From contig PLNZ01000199.1 in assembly GCA_003142915.1 (NCBI GenBank), forward strand, positions 1-8,258: 8,258 nucleotides of DNA, read 5' to 3'. Numbering within the stretch: position 1 is the stretch's first letter; the number at the start of each line of letters is the position of its first letter. Made by a program: the position numbers and the translations under genes. Shown here piece by piece: positions 1 to 5,290 of the stretch. The DNA comes from Ignavibacteriales bacterium. GTDB lineage: Bacteria > Bacteroidota > Ignavibacteria > Ignavibacteriales > Ignavibacteriaceae. The notes beneath the pieces are model-generated. The model did not search any database. It was not told where the DNA came from and worked only from the letters and a program-made list of their open reading frames with translations.

Positions 1-130
1 TTAAGTTCTCTGACATCCAAGTCTGTTCACCGATTTTAACTGTTTTATAACTGGATTGATCACCACATCCAAGTAATAAGAACAGCATTCCTATAGCAAT
101 GATATTTACTAATAATACGTTTACTTTCAT
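1..130 (-). CDS. Lipoprotein, N-terminal fragment, probable FISUMP-domain protein
   Basis: Only the first 43 codons are in the window; the gene continues past the left edge. The ATG (128-130) opens a type II signal peptide: MKVNVLLVNIIAIGMLFLLLGCGDQ. The hydrophobic core ends in the lipobox LLGC, so the mature protein should be lipid-anchored at Cys22. The segment after it, VKIGEQTWMSENL, matches the opening of the Fibrobacter succinogenes major paralogous (FISUMP) domain, usually V.IG.QTWM.ENL. That domain is known from surface and secreted proteins of Fibrobacterota, Bacteroidota and Ignavibacteria; its biochemical role is unclear to me. A weak purine-rich site (AAAGGGAA) precedes the start. 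The next gene on the strand ends 78 bases upstream, so the two may be co-transcribed. The lipoprotein call is firm; the family call rests on 13 residues. Confidence 0.7.
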   Translation of the reverse strand, partial: MKVNVLLVNIIAIGMLFLLLGCGDQSSYKTVKIGEQTWMSENL

Positions 131-208
131 AGTCTATTCCCTTTTTTAATATTTTGATTAATAGAATTTATGAATTGCCATTACTGATCTTGGCTTTAAC
201 CATATTAA

Positions 209-631
209 TTAAAGTTTTCCAGAATAACTCCGAAATGAAAATATACCACTTCCCTCCGATGCATATACGGTAATTTTTATAATTGCAGTATTTTGTGAAT
301 CAAATATTTTCCCATTTCCATCATGGAAATATTCGGTGAAGAACATCAGTTGTTCATTTGGTTGCAAGTACTTTCGCCCTCTACCCGGAATATATGTATC
401 GGTACTATTTGGGAAAGTATCCATTATATATTCATCATTTACTTTTACTTCTATTAATGTAATTGGTTCGCTTTCTTCATTAGTTATCCAAAATGCCGAT
501 GAATCTCCATTTTTAAGAATATTAACTTTTACATTGAGGTCTTGGTGAACTAAAAAGATTAAAAGTATAATTCCAACAAAAATTATTATTATTATACAGC
601 CGGTAAAATGTGTTTTTTCTTGAGGATTCAT
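209..631 (-). CDS. Small membrane-anchored hypothetical protein
   Basis: Encodes 140 residues from the ATG at 629-631. A TTG four codons upstream (641-643) is also possible but has no better ribosome site. Residues 11-28 form one very hydrophobic segment (TGCIIIIIFVGIILLIFLV) after a short polar head with two lysines or so, so it is probably an uncleaved N-terminal anchor with the C-terminal part outside the cytoplasm. The remaining 110 residues look like a small beta-rich domain: alternating hydrophobic residues (VKVNILKNG, AFWITNEESEPITLIEVKVND, AIIKITVYASEG) with Gly and Asn turns. I recognise no family or catalytic motif. The isoleucine run is encoded by a short ATT trinucleotide repeat (around 583-596). 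It lies 78 bases upstream of the lipoprotein gene on the same strand, so the two may form a surface-exposed pair. The existence of the gene is likely; its function is unknown. Confidence 0.6.
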   Translation of the reverse strand: MNPQEKTHFTGCIIIIIFVGIILLIFLVHQDLNVKVNILKNGDSSAFWITNEESEPITLIEVKVNDEYIMDTFPNSTDTYIPGRGRKYLQPNEQLMFFTEYFHDGNGKIFDSQNTAIIKITVYASEGSGIFSFRSYSGKL

Positions 632-866
632 TTTATATCCCAATATAATGGATAATTATTGCTTAAGATATTTCTTTTCATGTTAAATACTTAGTCGTGC
701 ATTACTTAATATTGTTTTGATTTAAAAACTGAATACCAGCAATTAGATAAGAACTTTTTTTTATTAGAGCTTGCTTCAATTAGGGTAGCAGCTATCTAAT
801 ACCCAATGCAACTTTATAACCAAATAAATACTACAAGGATTAAAGCGTTCAGATTTGAAAGATATC

Positions 867-1409
867 TTATCTCACATCAGCATTATTAACCCGGAAACAA
901 CAAATTACAACATTAAATGGATGGGGATTCACTGGAAGCAATCTACAACTATTTTCTAAATTAATTGGTTGCTGTATTCCTTGAGAAATAATTTTAATAT
1001 CATCTTGCCAGCGATTATCATTCTGTGGAATTGGAAAAAGGACAAAACAAATAATTCCATTTGCTATATTATTATCCCTAAATTTATATACATCATTTAT
1101 TATACTTGCTCTATTTAATGTTACGGGTCTTGTAAGATTCGCAATACCATCAATCCTCCAACTAGTATTTGGAGTTTTTAGCTCAATAAACCATTTTTTG
1201 TCATTAAACAAAAAAGACAAGTCACATTTTGATCCATTTTCAAGTAATTCTTCAATGTGAATTTCGGTAGCTTTATTCTGATAAAGCTTTCTAGCTAACT
1301 CAAATTTCAACCACCCTTCAAATTTTGAACGCCTTAACGAAGCAAGACCAATTATTTCGGAATTTACTTGAATAATTTCAGAAGCCCAATTTAGAATTTG
1401 TTGATACAT
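867..1409 (-). CDS. PD-(D/E)XK nuclease-like protein, standalone
   Basis: A 180-residue soluble protein. The core reads KCDLSFLFND then KKWFIELKT, giving the signature of the PD-(D/E)XK fold: Asp63, then Glu76-x-Lys78 on the next strand. A preceding helix carries acidic residues (FEGWLKFELA, Glu31 and Glu37) that often complete the metal site. This fold covers restriction endonucleases, repair nucleases and Holliday junction resolvases. No methyltransferase or other partner is in the window, so the substrate cannot be named. The C-terminal half (ICFVLFPIPQND, PFNVVICCFRV) looks like further core strands. The start is secure: AGGAGG (minus strand, 1415-1420) lies 5 bases before the ATG. The closest neighbours are separated by more than 200 bases on each side, so it is probably transcribed alone. 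It could instead be a nuclease-fold protein of unknown, non-cutting role. Confidence 0.6.
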   Translation of the reverse strand: MYQQILNWASEIIQVNSEIIGLASLRRSKFEGWLKFELARKLYQNKATEIHIEELLENGSKCDLSFLFNDKKWFIELKTPNTSWRIDGIANLTRPVTLNRASIINDVYKFRDNNIANGIICFVLFPIPQNDNRWQDDIKIISQGIQQPINLENSCRLLPVNPHPFNVVICCFRVNNADVR

Positions 1410-1414
1410 TTGAT

Positions 1415-1420
1415 CCTCCT
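1415..1420 (-). promoter_or_regulatory. Strong Shine-Dalgarno site of the nuclease-like gene
   Basis: The minus strand reads AGGAGG, then GATCA, then ATG: a full consensus site at a 5-base spacing. It is the strongest ribosome site in the window and fixes the start at 1409. Other genes here have shorter sites (AAGGA, AGAGGA). Confidence 0.75.
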
Positions 1421-1702
1421 ATTTTAATTATTTATTATGCCACCGATTTTATTATCAAAAGGGAATAATCCTTATAATTATATGAAGTAGTTTTCACACT
1501 TCCACTTTTAATAGTTAATATCGAACAGCTAAAAGCACACGAAAGCATATTTGGAATTTTCCTCCTGGCGGAAAATTGGGAATAAGTATAAGTAAAGGTA
1601 ATAATTCAACGAGTTAATGTCAAGAAATTAAAAGCTATTATACTATTTTAGCCACCTTATATTTTTATTTCTAAAGCATAATAAAGATAGACTCAATCCT
1701 TC
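1421..1702. other. Gene-poor intergenic stretch with one inverted repeat
   Basis: AT-rich with no convincing coding sequence. On the minus strand a TATAAT (plus 1477-1482) could be a -10 box for the nuclease gene, but I see no good -35 partner. An inverted repeat at 1555-1577 is listed separately. A 37-codon minus-strand reading frame (1435-1548) starts 12 bases after an AGGAGG formed by that repeat; its composition does not look like a protein and I do not call it. Confidence 0.5.
1555..1577. repeat. Inverted repeat, 8-bp arms, 7-base loop
   Basis: AATTTTCC, loop TCCTGGC, GGAAAATT: a perfect 8-bp stem. Neither strand has a T tract after it, so it does not look like an intrinsic terminator. 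It could be an operator or an RNA hairpin upstream of the nuclease-like gene on the minus strand, about 145 bases before its start. No function can be shown from sequence. Confidence 0.4.
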
Positions 1703-1789
1703 TCAGCCGCTGTCCTTCAAACCGTCATACAATAACCGCTGAATGTCATAATGAGGCCATGCTGCCTCGGGACTTAAACATGTTCTTGC
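1703..1789 (-). pseudogene. Possible lost C-terminal tail of the membrane protein
   Basis: In the -1 frame relative to the membrane protein, the minus strand encodes 28 residues with a soluble, protein-like composition (ARTCLSPEAAWPHYD, then IQRLLYDGLKDSG, then TGA at 1703-1705). No start codon precedes it in its own frame. It joins the membrane protein frame exactly at the five-A run (1790-1794), where one more A gives MKRNRKKARTCLSPEA and a 139-residue product. I infer a single-base deletion, natural or from assembly; a -1 ribosomal shift at GAAAAAG is a less likely alternative. Without a homolog this remains tentative. Confidence 0.35.
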
Positions 1790-2121
1790 TTTTTCCGGTT
1801 CCGCTTCATAGTAATAAGAATCAGAACGGATACAACATTTGAAAAGGCAAGGCCTAAGACGCCGCCGGTTACACCCTCACCGAATCCCATAGTATCGACA
1901 CAAAATAAAGTAACTGCTATATCGATCAAGAAATACTTACCATCAGTGAAGAACCGATAAATATTAACCAGTAGAACACAAAGCTGCTGGCCAATCCGCG
2001 TAATTGGGTTGCTGGAATAGGCTACTCTATATGTGTTATCAAGCCAAACCTTTAATTCCAGATACCAAAATGCAGCAGCCAGAAGCATCATAGCTAAACC
2101 GAAGATTAATAAACTAATCAT
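1774..2121 (-). CDS. Small multi-spanning membrane protein, hypothetical
   Basis: As read, 115 residues. Residues 1-21 (ISLLIFGLAMMLLAAAFWYLEL) form a first membrane helix. A region around 45-80 (LCVLLVNIYRFF, FLIDIAVTLFCVDTMGF) and a last stretch near 87-104 (GVLGLAFSNVVSVLILIT) make two more, followed by a basic tail MKRNRKKQ. I do not recognise a family; the size suits a phage or mobile-element membrane protein. The start is clear: ATG at 2119-2121 is one base after the TAA of the RadC-like gene, with AGAGGA (minus strand, 2131-2136) 9 bases upstream, so the two are translationally linked. The C-terminus is suspect: one extra A in the run at 1790-1794 would replace the last four residues (QEHV) by 28 protein-like residues ending at 1703. 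Confidence 0.6.
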   Translation of the reverse strand: MISLLIFGLAMMLLAAAFWYLELKVWLDNTYRVAYSSNPITRIGQQLCVLLVNIYRFFTDGKYFLIDIAVTLFCVDTMGFGEGVTGGVLGLAFSNVVSVLILITMKRNRKKQEHV

Positions 2122-2122
2122 A

Positions 2123-2574
2123 TTACATCATCCTCTTCTCCACAAACGACATATAAGCTCCCTCGCAAAAGATGATATGGTCGTAAACATTAATACCGAT
2201 TATCTTCCCGGCTTCACTCAACTGCTTCGTCATTTGAATATCTTCATTGGAAGGTTCTATATTGCCGGATGGATGGTTGTGGGCGAGTATTATATTAGCG
2301 CATGTTGCAACGATAGCGCCCCTGAAAACCTCTCTCGGATGCACCAGGCTGCTATTCAGGATTCCCTCTGATATAACCTCGAAGCCTGTAACCACGTTGC
2401 TGTTATTTAACCAGAAGACTATGAATCTTTCTCTTACTTGACCCTCGAACAAAAACGGAAGTTATCAAACATCTCTTGCGGGCTTGTTATCTTTATTTTT
2501 TTATCTTTAAGCTGTGGGTACTCTACGGCTGTATCCTTGAATTTCCAGGTAATAGATTTAATGTAATGTTTCAT
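2123..2574 (-). pseudogene. RadC-like JAB-domain protein, frameshifted
   Basis: Two frames join into one 150-residue RadC-like protein. The first begins at ATG 2572-2574, has AAGGA upstream at a good spacing, and encodes MKHYIKSITWKFKDTAVEYP on to MFDNFRF before running to a stop after a few unrelated residues. The second picks up with LFEGQVRERFIVFWLNN and runs to TAA at 2123. The shift lies at a run of five T (plus A 2451-2455); a sixth T restores CGT TTT TTG. The second part has the complete JAMM metal site: VHPREVFRGAI, then HNHPSGNIEPSNED (His99, His101, Ser109, Asp112), then DHIIF. Glu69 may supply the acidic ligand. RadC family proteins are JAB/MPN+ proteins common on phages and islands; their role is still debated, and most full-length ones have about 220 residues with an N-terminal HhH part that is absent here. 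A TTG start at 2450-2452 is possible but lacks a ribosome site. The membrane protein gene follows after one base. Confidence 0.75.
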
Positions 2575-2616
2575 TGGTTATTCCTTTCATGGTGAAAAGT
2601 TATTATTGATAAGTTA

Positions 2617-2646
2617 ATTATAGCAGTAGGTTTTTTGTCTTCTGAA
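2617..2646 (-). promoter_or_regulatory. Candidate promoter of the RadC-like gene pair
   Basis: On the minus strand TTCAGA (plus 2641-2646, four of six matches to TTGACA) is followed 18 bases later by a perfect TATAAT (plus 2617-2622). The -10 box lies about 42 bases before the RadC-like ATG. Perfect -10 boxes occur by chance in AT-rich DNA, and Bacteroidota often use a different -7 motif, so this is only a candidate. Confidence 0.35.
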
Positions 2647-2815
2647 GAGATTGAGAGTTATATTCCCTGGTAGATGTGATATTGAAATTCCACCGGAATG
2701 AAAGTTCAGTATAAATACAATAATCCTGCTTATATGAATATTGAGCACTCAATCCAACACATATTATGCCCCTGCAAACTTAGGTATGAACCCTTATAAC
2801 GATAGACGCATTTAC

Positions 2816-3013
2816 TTAACCGAATATATCTTTAAACAACTTTTCTTTATTTAACCCAGATTGCCACTGACGATGGCGTTTAACCGATTCTGTTCTTTTT
2901 CGGCTTGCTATGGAAAGAAATCTGCTGGTTTCTAATGTCCCTAATTTTTCCGTTAAAAGTCTTATTGCTTTGTTAAATAATTCTTCTTCGTTTATATATT
3001 CACTTGGTTTCAT
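2816..3013 (-). CDS. Small antitoxin-like protein, partner of the PIN protein
   Basis: Encodes 65 residues, MKPSEYINEEELF to KLFKDIFG. The ATG at 3011-3013 overlaps the toxin stop as ATGA, and AGAGGAA (minus strand, 3019-3025) precedes it by 5 bases. This decides against a TTG start seven codons upstream, which has no ribosome site. The protein is charged, has no membrane segment and appears mostly helical. The stretch FNKAIRLLTEKLGTLETSRFLSIA resembles small proteins with an LG.(V/L)E..RFL core that I remember beside PIN-type toxins, but I cannot name the family with certainty. The basic centre (SRKRTESVKRHRQWQSG) could bind DNA or the toxin. The 4-base overlap implies coupled translation, typical of type II toxin-antitoxin pairs. 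The toxin-first order is the reverse of classic vapBC. Confidence 0.6.
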   Translation of the reverse strand: MKPSEYINEEELFNKAIRLLTEKLGTLETSRFLSIASRKRTESVKRHRQWQSGLNKEKLFKDIFG

Positions 3014-3453
3014 ATTAATTCCTCTTTTATACAAAATTCAATTGGGTTTAATACTTCTATTTCAGTTTTCATTTTTTTGCTTCGTTTTAAAAATTTATCA
3101 TCACAAGTAATTAAATAATCTGCTGATTGTTCAGCAAAAGCTAAATGCACTGAATCAGCGAAACCAAAGTTTTTTATAATTAATTCATCAGCTCTTTCTC
3201 TAACTTTTTTATAATCATATTTCGGTTCCCTTCCATGTACATTCAAAAGATGAACAATTTGAACTTTCTCACGTATATCTTCGATACTCTCAATTTCATT
3301 GAAATGCATTGAAGAAATCACCATTTCGTAAATATTTCTTTGAATTCCATTAAGTACTAAATAATAAGCATCGGTTTCTAATCTAATCCTCATATTATTC
3401 TGATTATCAAATGGACGGCATATTGTACAAACGTCAAGATATAATTTCTTCAT
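3010..3453 (-). CDS. PIN-domain ribonuclease, VapC-like toxin
   Basis: A 147-residue protein with the PIN layout: KLYLDVCTICRPFD at the N-terminus (Asp7), SSMHFNEIE in the middle (Glu53, possibly Glu55), GFADSVHLAFAEQSADYLITCDDKFLKR near the C-terminus (Asp100 and Asp118 or Asp119). These acidic residues form the Mg2+ site of PIN nucleases. Many solitary PIN proteins of this length are toxins that cut tRNA or rRNA, held inactive by a small partner; the overlapping downstream gene fits that partner. The target RNA cannot be told from sequence. The start is ATG 3451-3453; no Shine-Dalgarno site is visible and the leader is very AT-rich. It is the gene closest to the tRNA remnant, about 300 bases away, so the pair sits at the end of the presumed integrated element, where such pairs can stabilise the island. 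Confidence 0.75.
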   Translation of the reverse strand: MKKLYLDVCTICRPFDNQNNMRIRLETDAYYLVLNGIQRNIYEMVISSMHFNEIESIEDIREKVQIVHLLNVHGREPKYDYKKVRERADELIIKNFGFADSVHLAFAEQSADYLITCDDKFLKRSKKMKTEIEVLNPIEFCIKEELI

Positions 3454-3751
3454 TTATTGTTTATTTTTTTTATACGGCTATTATAAACCTAATAATAATA
3501 CATTACTAATATATGGAATTATATAAATATTTTTATTTTATAATGCTTTAAGTCGACGGAGAAATTTCTTATAATCACATCAGTAGAATAAATAGTACAT
3601 TAATTATGTCCATTTGTCCTTATTTTTTTGATAATTTGTACTTCAATTTGTACTTCCGCTTTTTTAGGGCAGGATTTCAATGTGAGATAAGTGGTCTAAT
3701 TATAATGTCTTAAGGGTATTAAAATTATTCTCAAATTTAATTAATTGTGGC
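3454..3751. other. Element-end intergenic region
   Basis: No gene seen on either strand. It is very AT-rich. On the minus strand a TATAAT-like sequence (GGTTTATAATAG, near 3480-3491) could serve as a -10 box for the PIN gene, without a clear -35. The region also holds the 12-bp tandem repeat at 3633-3656 and a related TTTGTCCTTA at 3613-3622. If the tRNA remnant is an attachment site, this stretch is the terminal segment of the integrated element. Confidence 0.45.
3633..3656 (+). repeat. Perfect 12-bp tandem direct repeat, two copies
   Basis: AATTTGTACTTC occurs twice head to tail without mismatch. It lies about 95 bases from the tRNA remnant, on the presumed element side. Tyrosine integrases bind short direct repeats (arm sites) at such distances from the core, so this is a candidate arm site. 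A related TTTGTCCTTA is just upstream, and two looser matches (TTGTACTA 3843-3850, TTGTCCTA 3856-3863) lie beyond the tRNA remnant. Confidence 0.5.
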
Positions 3752-3793
3752 CTCTTAATCAGCAGGTCGCGGGTTCGAATCCCGCAGGGTGCA
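3752..3793 (+). other. 3' fragment of tRNA-Lys(CTT), probable attachment site (attR)
   Basis: The sequence begins at the anticodon loop (CTCTTAA, anticodon CTT at 3754-3756) and continues through the 3' anticodon strand (TCAGC), variable loop (AGGTC), a perfect T arm (GCGGG, TTCGAAT, CCCGC; 3769-3785), acceptor 3' strand AGGGTGC and discriminator A3793. No D arm or acceptor 5' strand (expected GCACCCT) is found upstream, and the bases before 3752 do not pair as an anticodon stem (GTGGC against TCAGC). So it is not a functional tRNA. A remnant starting at the anticodon loop is what integration by a tyrosine recombinase that crosses over there leaves behind. The intact tRNA gene should lie to the left of the window, at the other end of the element. 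CCA is not encoded (CTA follows). Confidence 0.8.
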
Positions 3794-3798
3794 CTAAT

Positions 3799-3835
3799 AG
3801 TGCGGAAAATGGTTCTTTTTCGCACTTTTTTATTT
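3799..3835 (+). terminator. Strong intrinsic terminator after the tRNA remnant
   Basis: AGTGCG (3799-3804) pairs with CGCACT (3821-3826). The stem continues through G3805-T3820 and AAAA (3806-3809) with TTTT (3816-3819), closing a TGGTTC loop. That is 11 pairs, followed by six T (3826-3831), A and four more T. It starts six bases after the tRNA 3' end, so it is most simply the original terminator of the tRNA-Lys gene. This supports the DNA to the right being the ancestral chromosomal flank. Confidence 0.85.
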
Positions 3836-4133
3836 TAAAGAGTTGTACTAACAAATTGTCCTAAAATAGCCTAATATTTTATCATTCGGTTATAATTACT
3901 ATGGCAAAATTTTATCTCAAATCTTAAATAAATTTCCACCTAATGCAGCGGGCATTTGAGGTAAAGTCGTAAAATAGATTAAATCTTTCTCACTTTTTAA
4001 TTTAGTATATTACAAAGTTACTTTTATTACATTAGAGTTACATTCGTAACCAAAAAAAATTAGGGAATGTTTTTCTTCTTCAAAAACTGGTTGGCACACC
4101 AATTGTTGAATATGAGAAAAAAGGAATAAAAAC
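3836..4133. other. Intergenic region before the EcsC-family gene
   Basis: No gene is seen. It holds two loose TTGT(A/C)CTA motifs (3843-3850, 3856-3863). It also has a wide inverted repeat (CTCAAAT at 3916-3922 and ATTTGAG at 3954-3960, extendable by three pairs including one wobble) and a short perfect one, GTTAC ATTC GTAAC, at 4037-4050. The promoter of the EcsC-family gene should be here, but I cannot pick a convincing -35 and -10 pair. Confidence 0.45.
4037..4050. repeat. Short inverted repeat, possible operator
   Basis: GTTAC, ATTC, GTAAC forms a perfect 5-bp dyad 84 bases before the EcsC-family start. Another GTTAC lies 24 bases to the left (4013-4020 region), on the same face after two to three helical turns. 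It could be a repressor site; the arms are short enough to be chance. Confidence 0.25.
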
Positions 4134-4937
4134 ATGACGGATTCAAATTTATCAACTCATGAAATCGCGGAATTAAGTATTGCCGTGGACCTGCTCGAAA
4201 ATCTCTCATTTGGGATTCAGGTTGCAAATAAAATCGGATATCCAATTGAAAAAGCTATTGAAAGTCTTCCTGAAAAATGGAAGCCCAAAATTGCTGAAGT
4301 TACAACATCAGCGCTTCGCTCATCGTTAAGAGTAATCACAAAAACCTTTGATTCCAGCGTTTATTCTAAACCTAAAAATTTCTTGCACAAATTAACCGTC
4401 TCCGCATCCGGCGCTATTGGCGGGGCTTTGGGATTTTTTGCTTTATCTGTTGAGCTGCCGTTTTCAACTCTTATTATGTTAAGATCTATTGCAGATATAG
4501 CTAAATCTGAGGGCGAGGACTTAAATGATGTATATACTCAATTAGCTTGTATAGAAGTCTTTGCTTTAGGCGGTAAATCTAAAAAAGGCGATAATTCCGA
4601 ACCAGGTTATTTTGCAATAAGAGCTGCTTTAGCCAAAGCTGTTTCGGAGGCTGCAGCTTATATTGCTGAAAAGGGTCTCGCTGAGGAAGGCGCTCCTATA
4701 ATAGTAAGATTAATTGCTATTATCGCTGAACGGTTTGGTATTGAAATATCTGAAAAAGCTGCCGCGCAAAGCATTCCGGTTATTGGCGCTGCCGGGGGCG
4801 CTATTATTAATTTCGTCTTTATTAACCATTTCCAAAATATAGCAAGAGGTCATTTTACAGTCAGACGATTAGAAAAGAGATATGGTAAAGACATTATAGA
4901 ATACGAATACAAAAAAATTAAAAATAATTTAAGGTAA
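4134..4937 (+). CDS. EcsC-family protein
   Basis: An intact 267-residue protein. The central and C-terminal parts match the EcsC family (named after the third gene of the Bacillus ecs locus, though that name does not give a function). A glycine- and alanine-rich segment GAIGGALGFFALSVELPFSTLIMLRSIADIAKSEGEDL (about 93-130) is followed by CIEVFALGG (138-146), GYFAIRAALAKAVSEAAAYIAEKGL (158-182), and the end motif IPVIGAAGGAIINFVFINHFQNIARGHFTVRRLEKRYG (214-251). The hydrophobic, small-residue segments suggest membrane association or insertion without a signal peptide. The biochemical role of the family is unknown to me. The start is supported by AAGGAA at 4121-4126, 7 bases upstream. It is the first gene right of the tRNA remnant and appears monocistronic, with over 340 bases before the next gene. 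Confidence 0.85.
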   Translation: MTDSNLSTHEIAELSIAVDLLENLSFGIQVANKIGYPIEKAIESLPEKWKPKIAEVTTSALRSSLRVITKTFDSSVYSKPKNFLHKLTVSASGAIGGALGFFALSVELPFSTLIMLRSIADIAKSEGEDLNDVYTQLACIEVFALGGKSKKGDNSEPGYFAIRAALAKAVSEAAAYIAEKGLAEEGAPIIVRLIAIIAERFGIEISEKAAAQSIPVIGAAGGAIINFVFINHFQNIARGHFTVRRLEKRYGKDIIEYEYKKIKNNLR

Positions 4938-5290
4938 AGATATCTAAACGAAAAAAAACTATCCTTTAAAAAATTAAATATATTTCGTAGAAGGGATAAG
5001 TTTAATTTGAATATTACAAGCTGCAATTGATCACTTCAACTATTAAAGTATAAAAATAATCCGCCGCTGTAAAAGTTACAAAAAGAAACTGTCATAATCG
5101 GCGCCGGTAAAGCCTTGGAAGAAATTGGAAATGAATTTTATGATTAACTACCTGGGATAGGAATGGCGATTTATATTATAACTGAATAAAGATTCCGGTT
5201 GCTTGTGCACCAAATAATTGCAAAATTTGGAGGGTATAATAATTCATTAGCTGTGATTTGTTCCTGTTTAACATATTAAGGATAATAATA
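4938..5290. other. Gene-poor stretch between the EcsC and GH2 genes
   Basis: No intact gene. A plus-strand trace at 5073-5147 reads KLQKETVIIGAGKALEEIG and then NEFYD before TAA; it has no start codon and is bounded upstream by TAA at 5070-5072. It is more protein-like than its AT-rich surroundings and may be a remnant. A TATAAT at 5235-5240 lies about 50 bases before the GH2 start and could be its -10 box, with no -35 at the right distance. AAGGA at 5278-5282 is the GH2 ribosome site. Confidence 0.45.

Noticed and set aside
336..548. Plus-strand frame of 70 codons
   Set aside because: Antisense shadow of the membrane-anchored protein, with no ribosome site.
660..866. Integron attC site or terminator after the nuclease gene
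   Set aside because: There are short inverted sequences (GGGTA and TACCC; ATTAGATA and TATCTAAT), but no GTTRRRY and RYYYAAC core pair and no T tract after a stem.
1435..1548. 37-codon minus-strand frame after an AGGAGG
   Set aside because: The spacing of 12 bases is too long, the AGGAGG is part of an inverted repeat, and the translation is Ser and Thr rich without protein-like pattern.
2033..2441. Plus-strand reading frames over the membrane protein and RadC-like genes
   Set aside because: They are antisense to a clear JAMM-domain sequence and a coupled gene, and their translations lack any recognisable pattern.
2910..3110. Plus-strand frame of 66 codons
   Set aside because: Lies opposite the overlap of the toxin-antitoxin pair, which has a consistent start, stop overlap and motifs.
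3700..3796. A complete tRNA gene
   Set aside because: The T arm and acceptor 3' strand are perfect, but no D arm or matching acceptor 5' strand precedes them and the anticodon stem does not pair, so only a fragment is called.
4060..4245. Minus-strand frame of 61 codons
   Set aside because: Overlaps the start of the EcsC-family gene, which has the ribosome site and family motifs.
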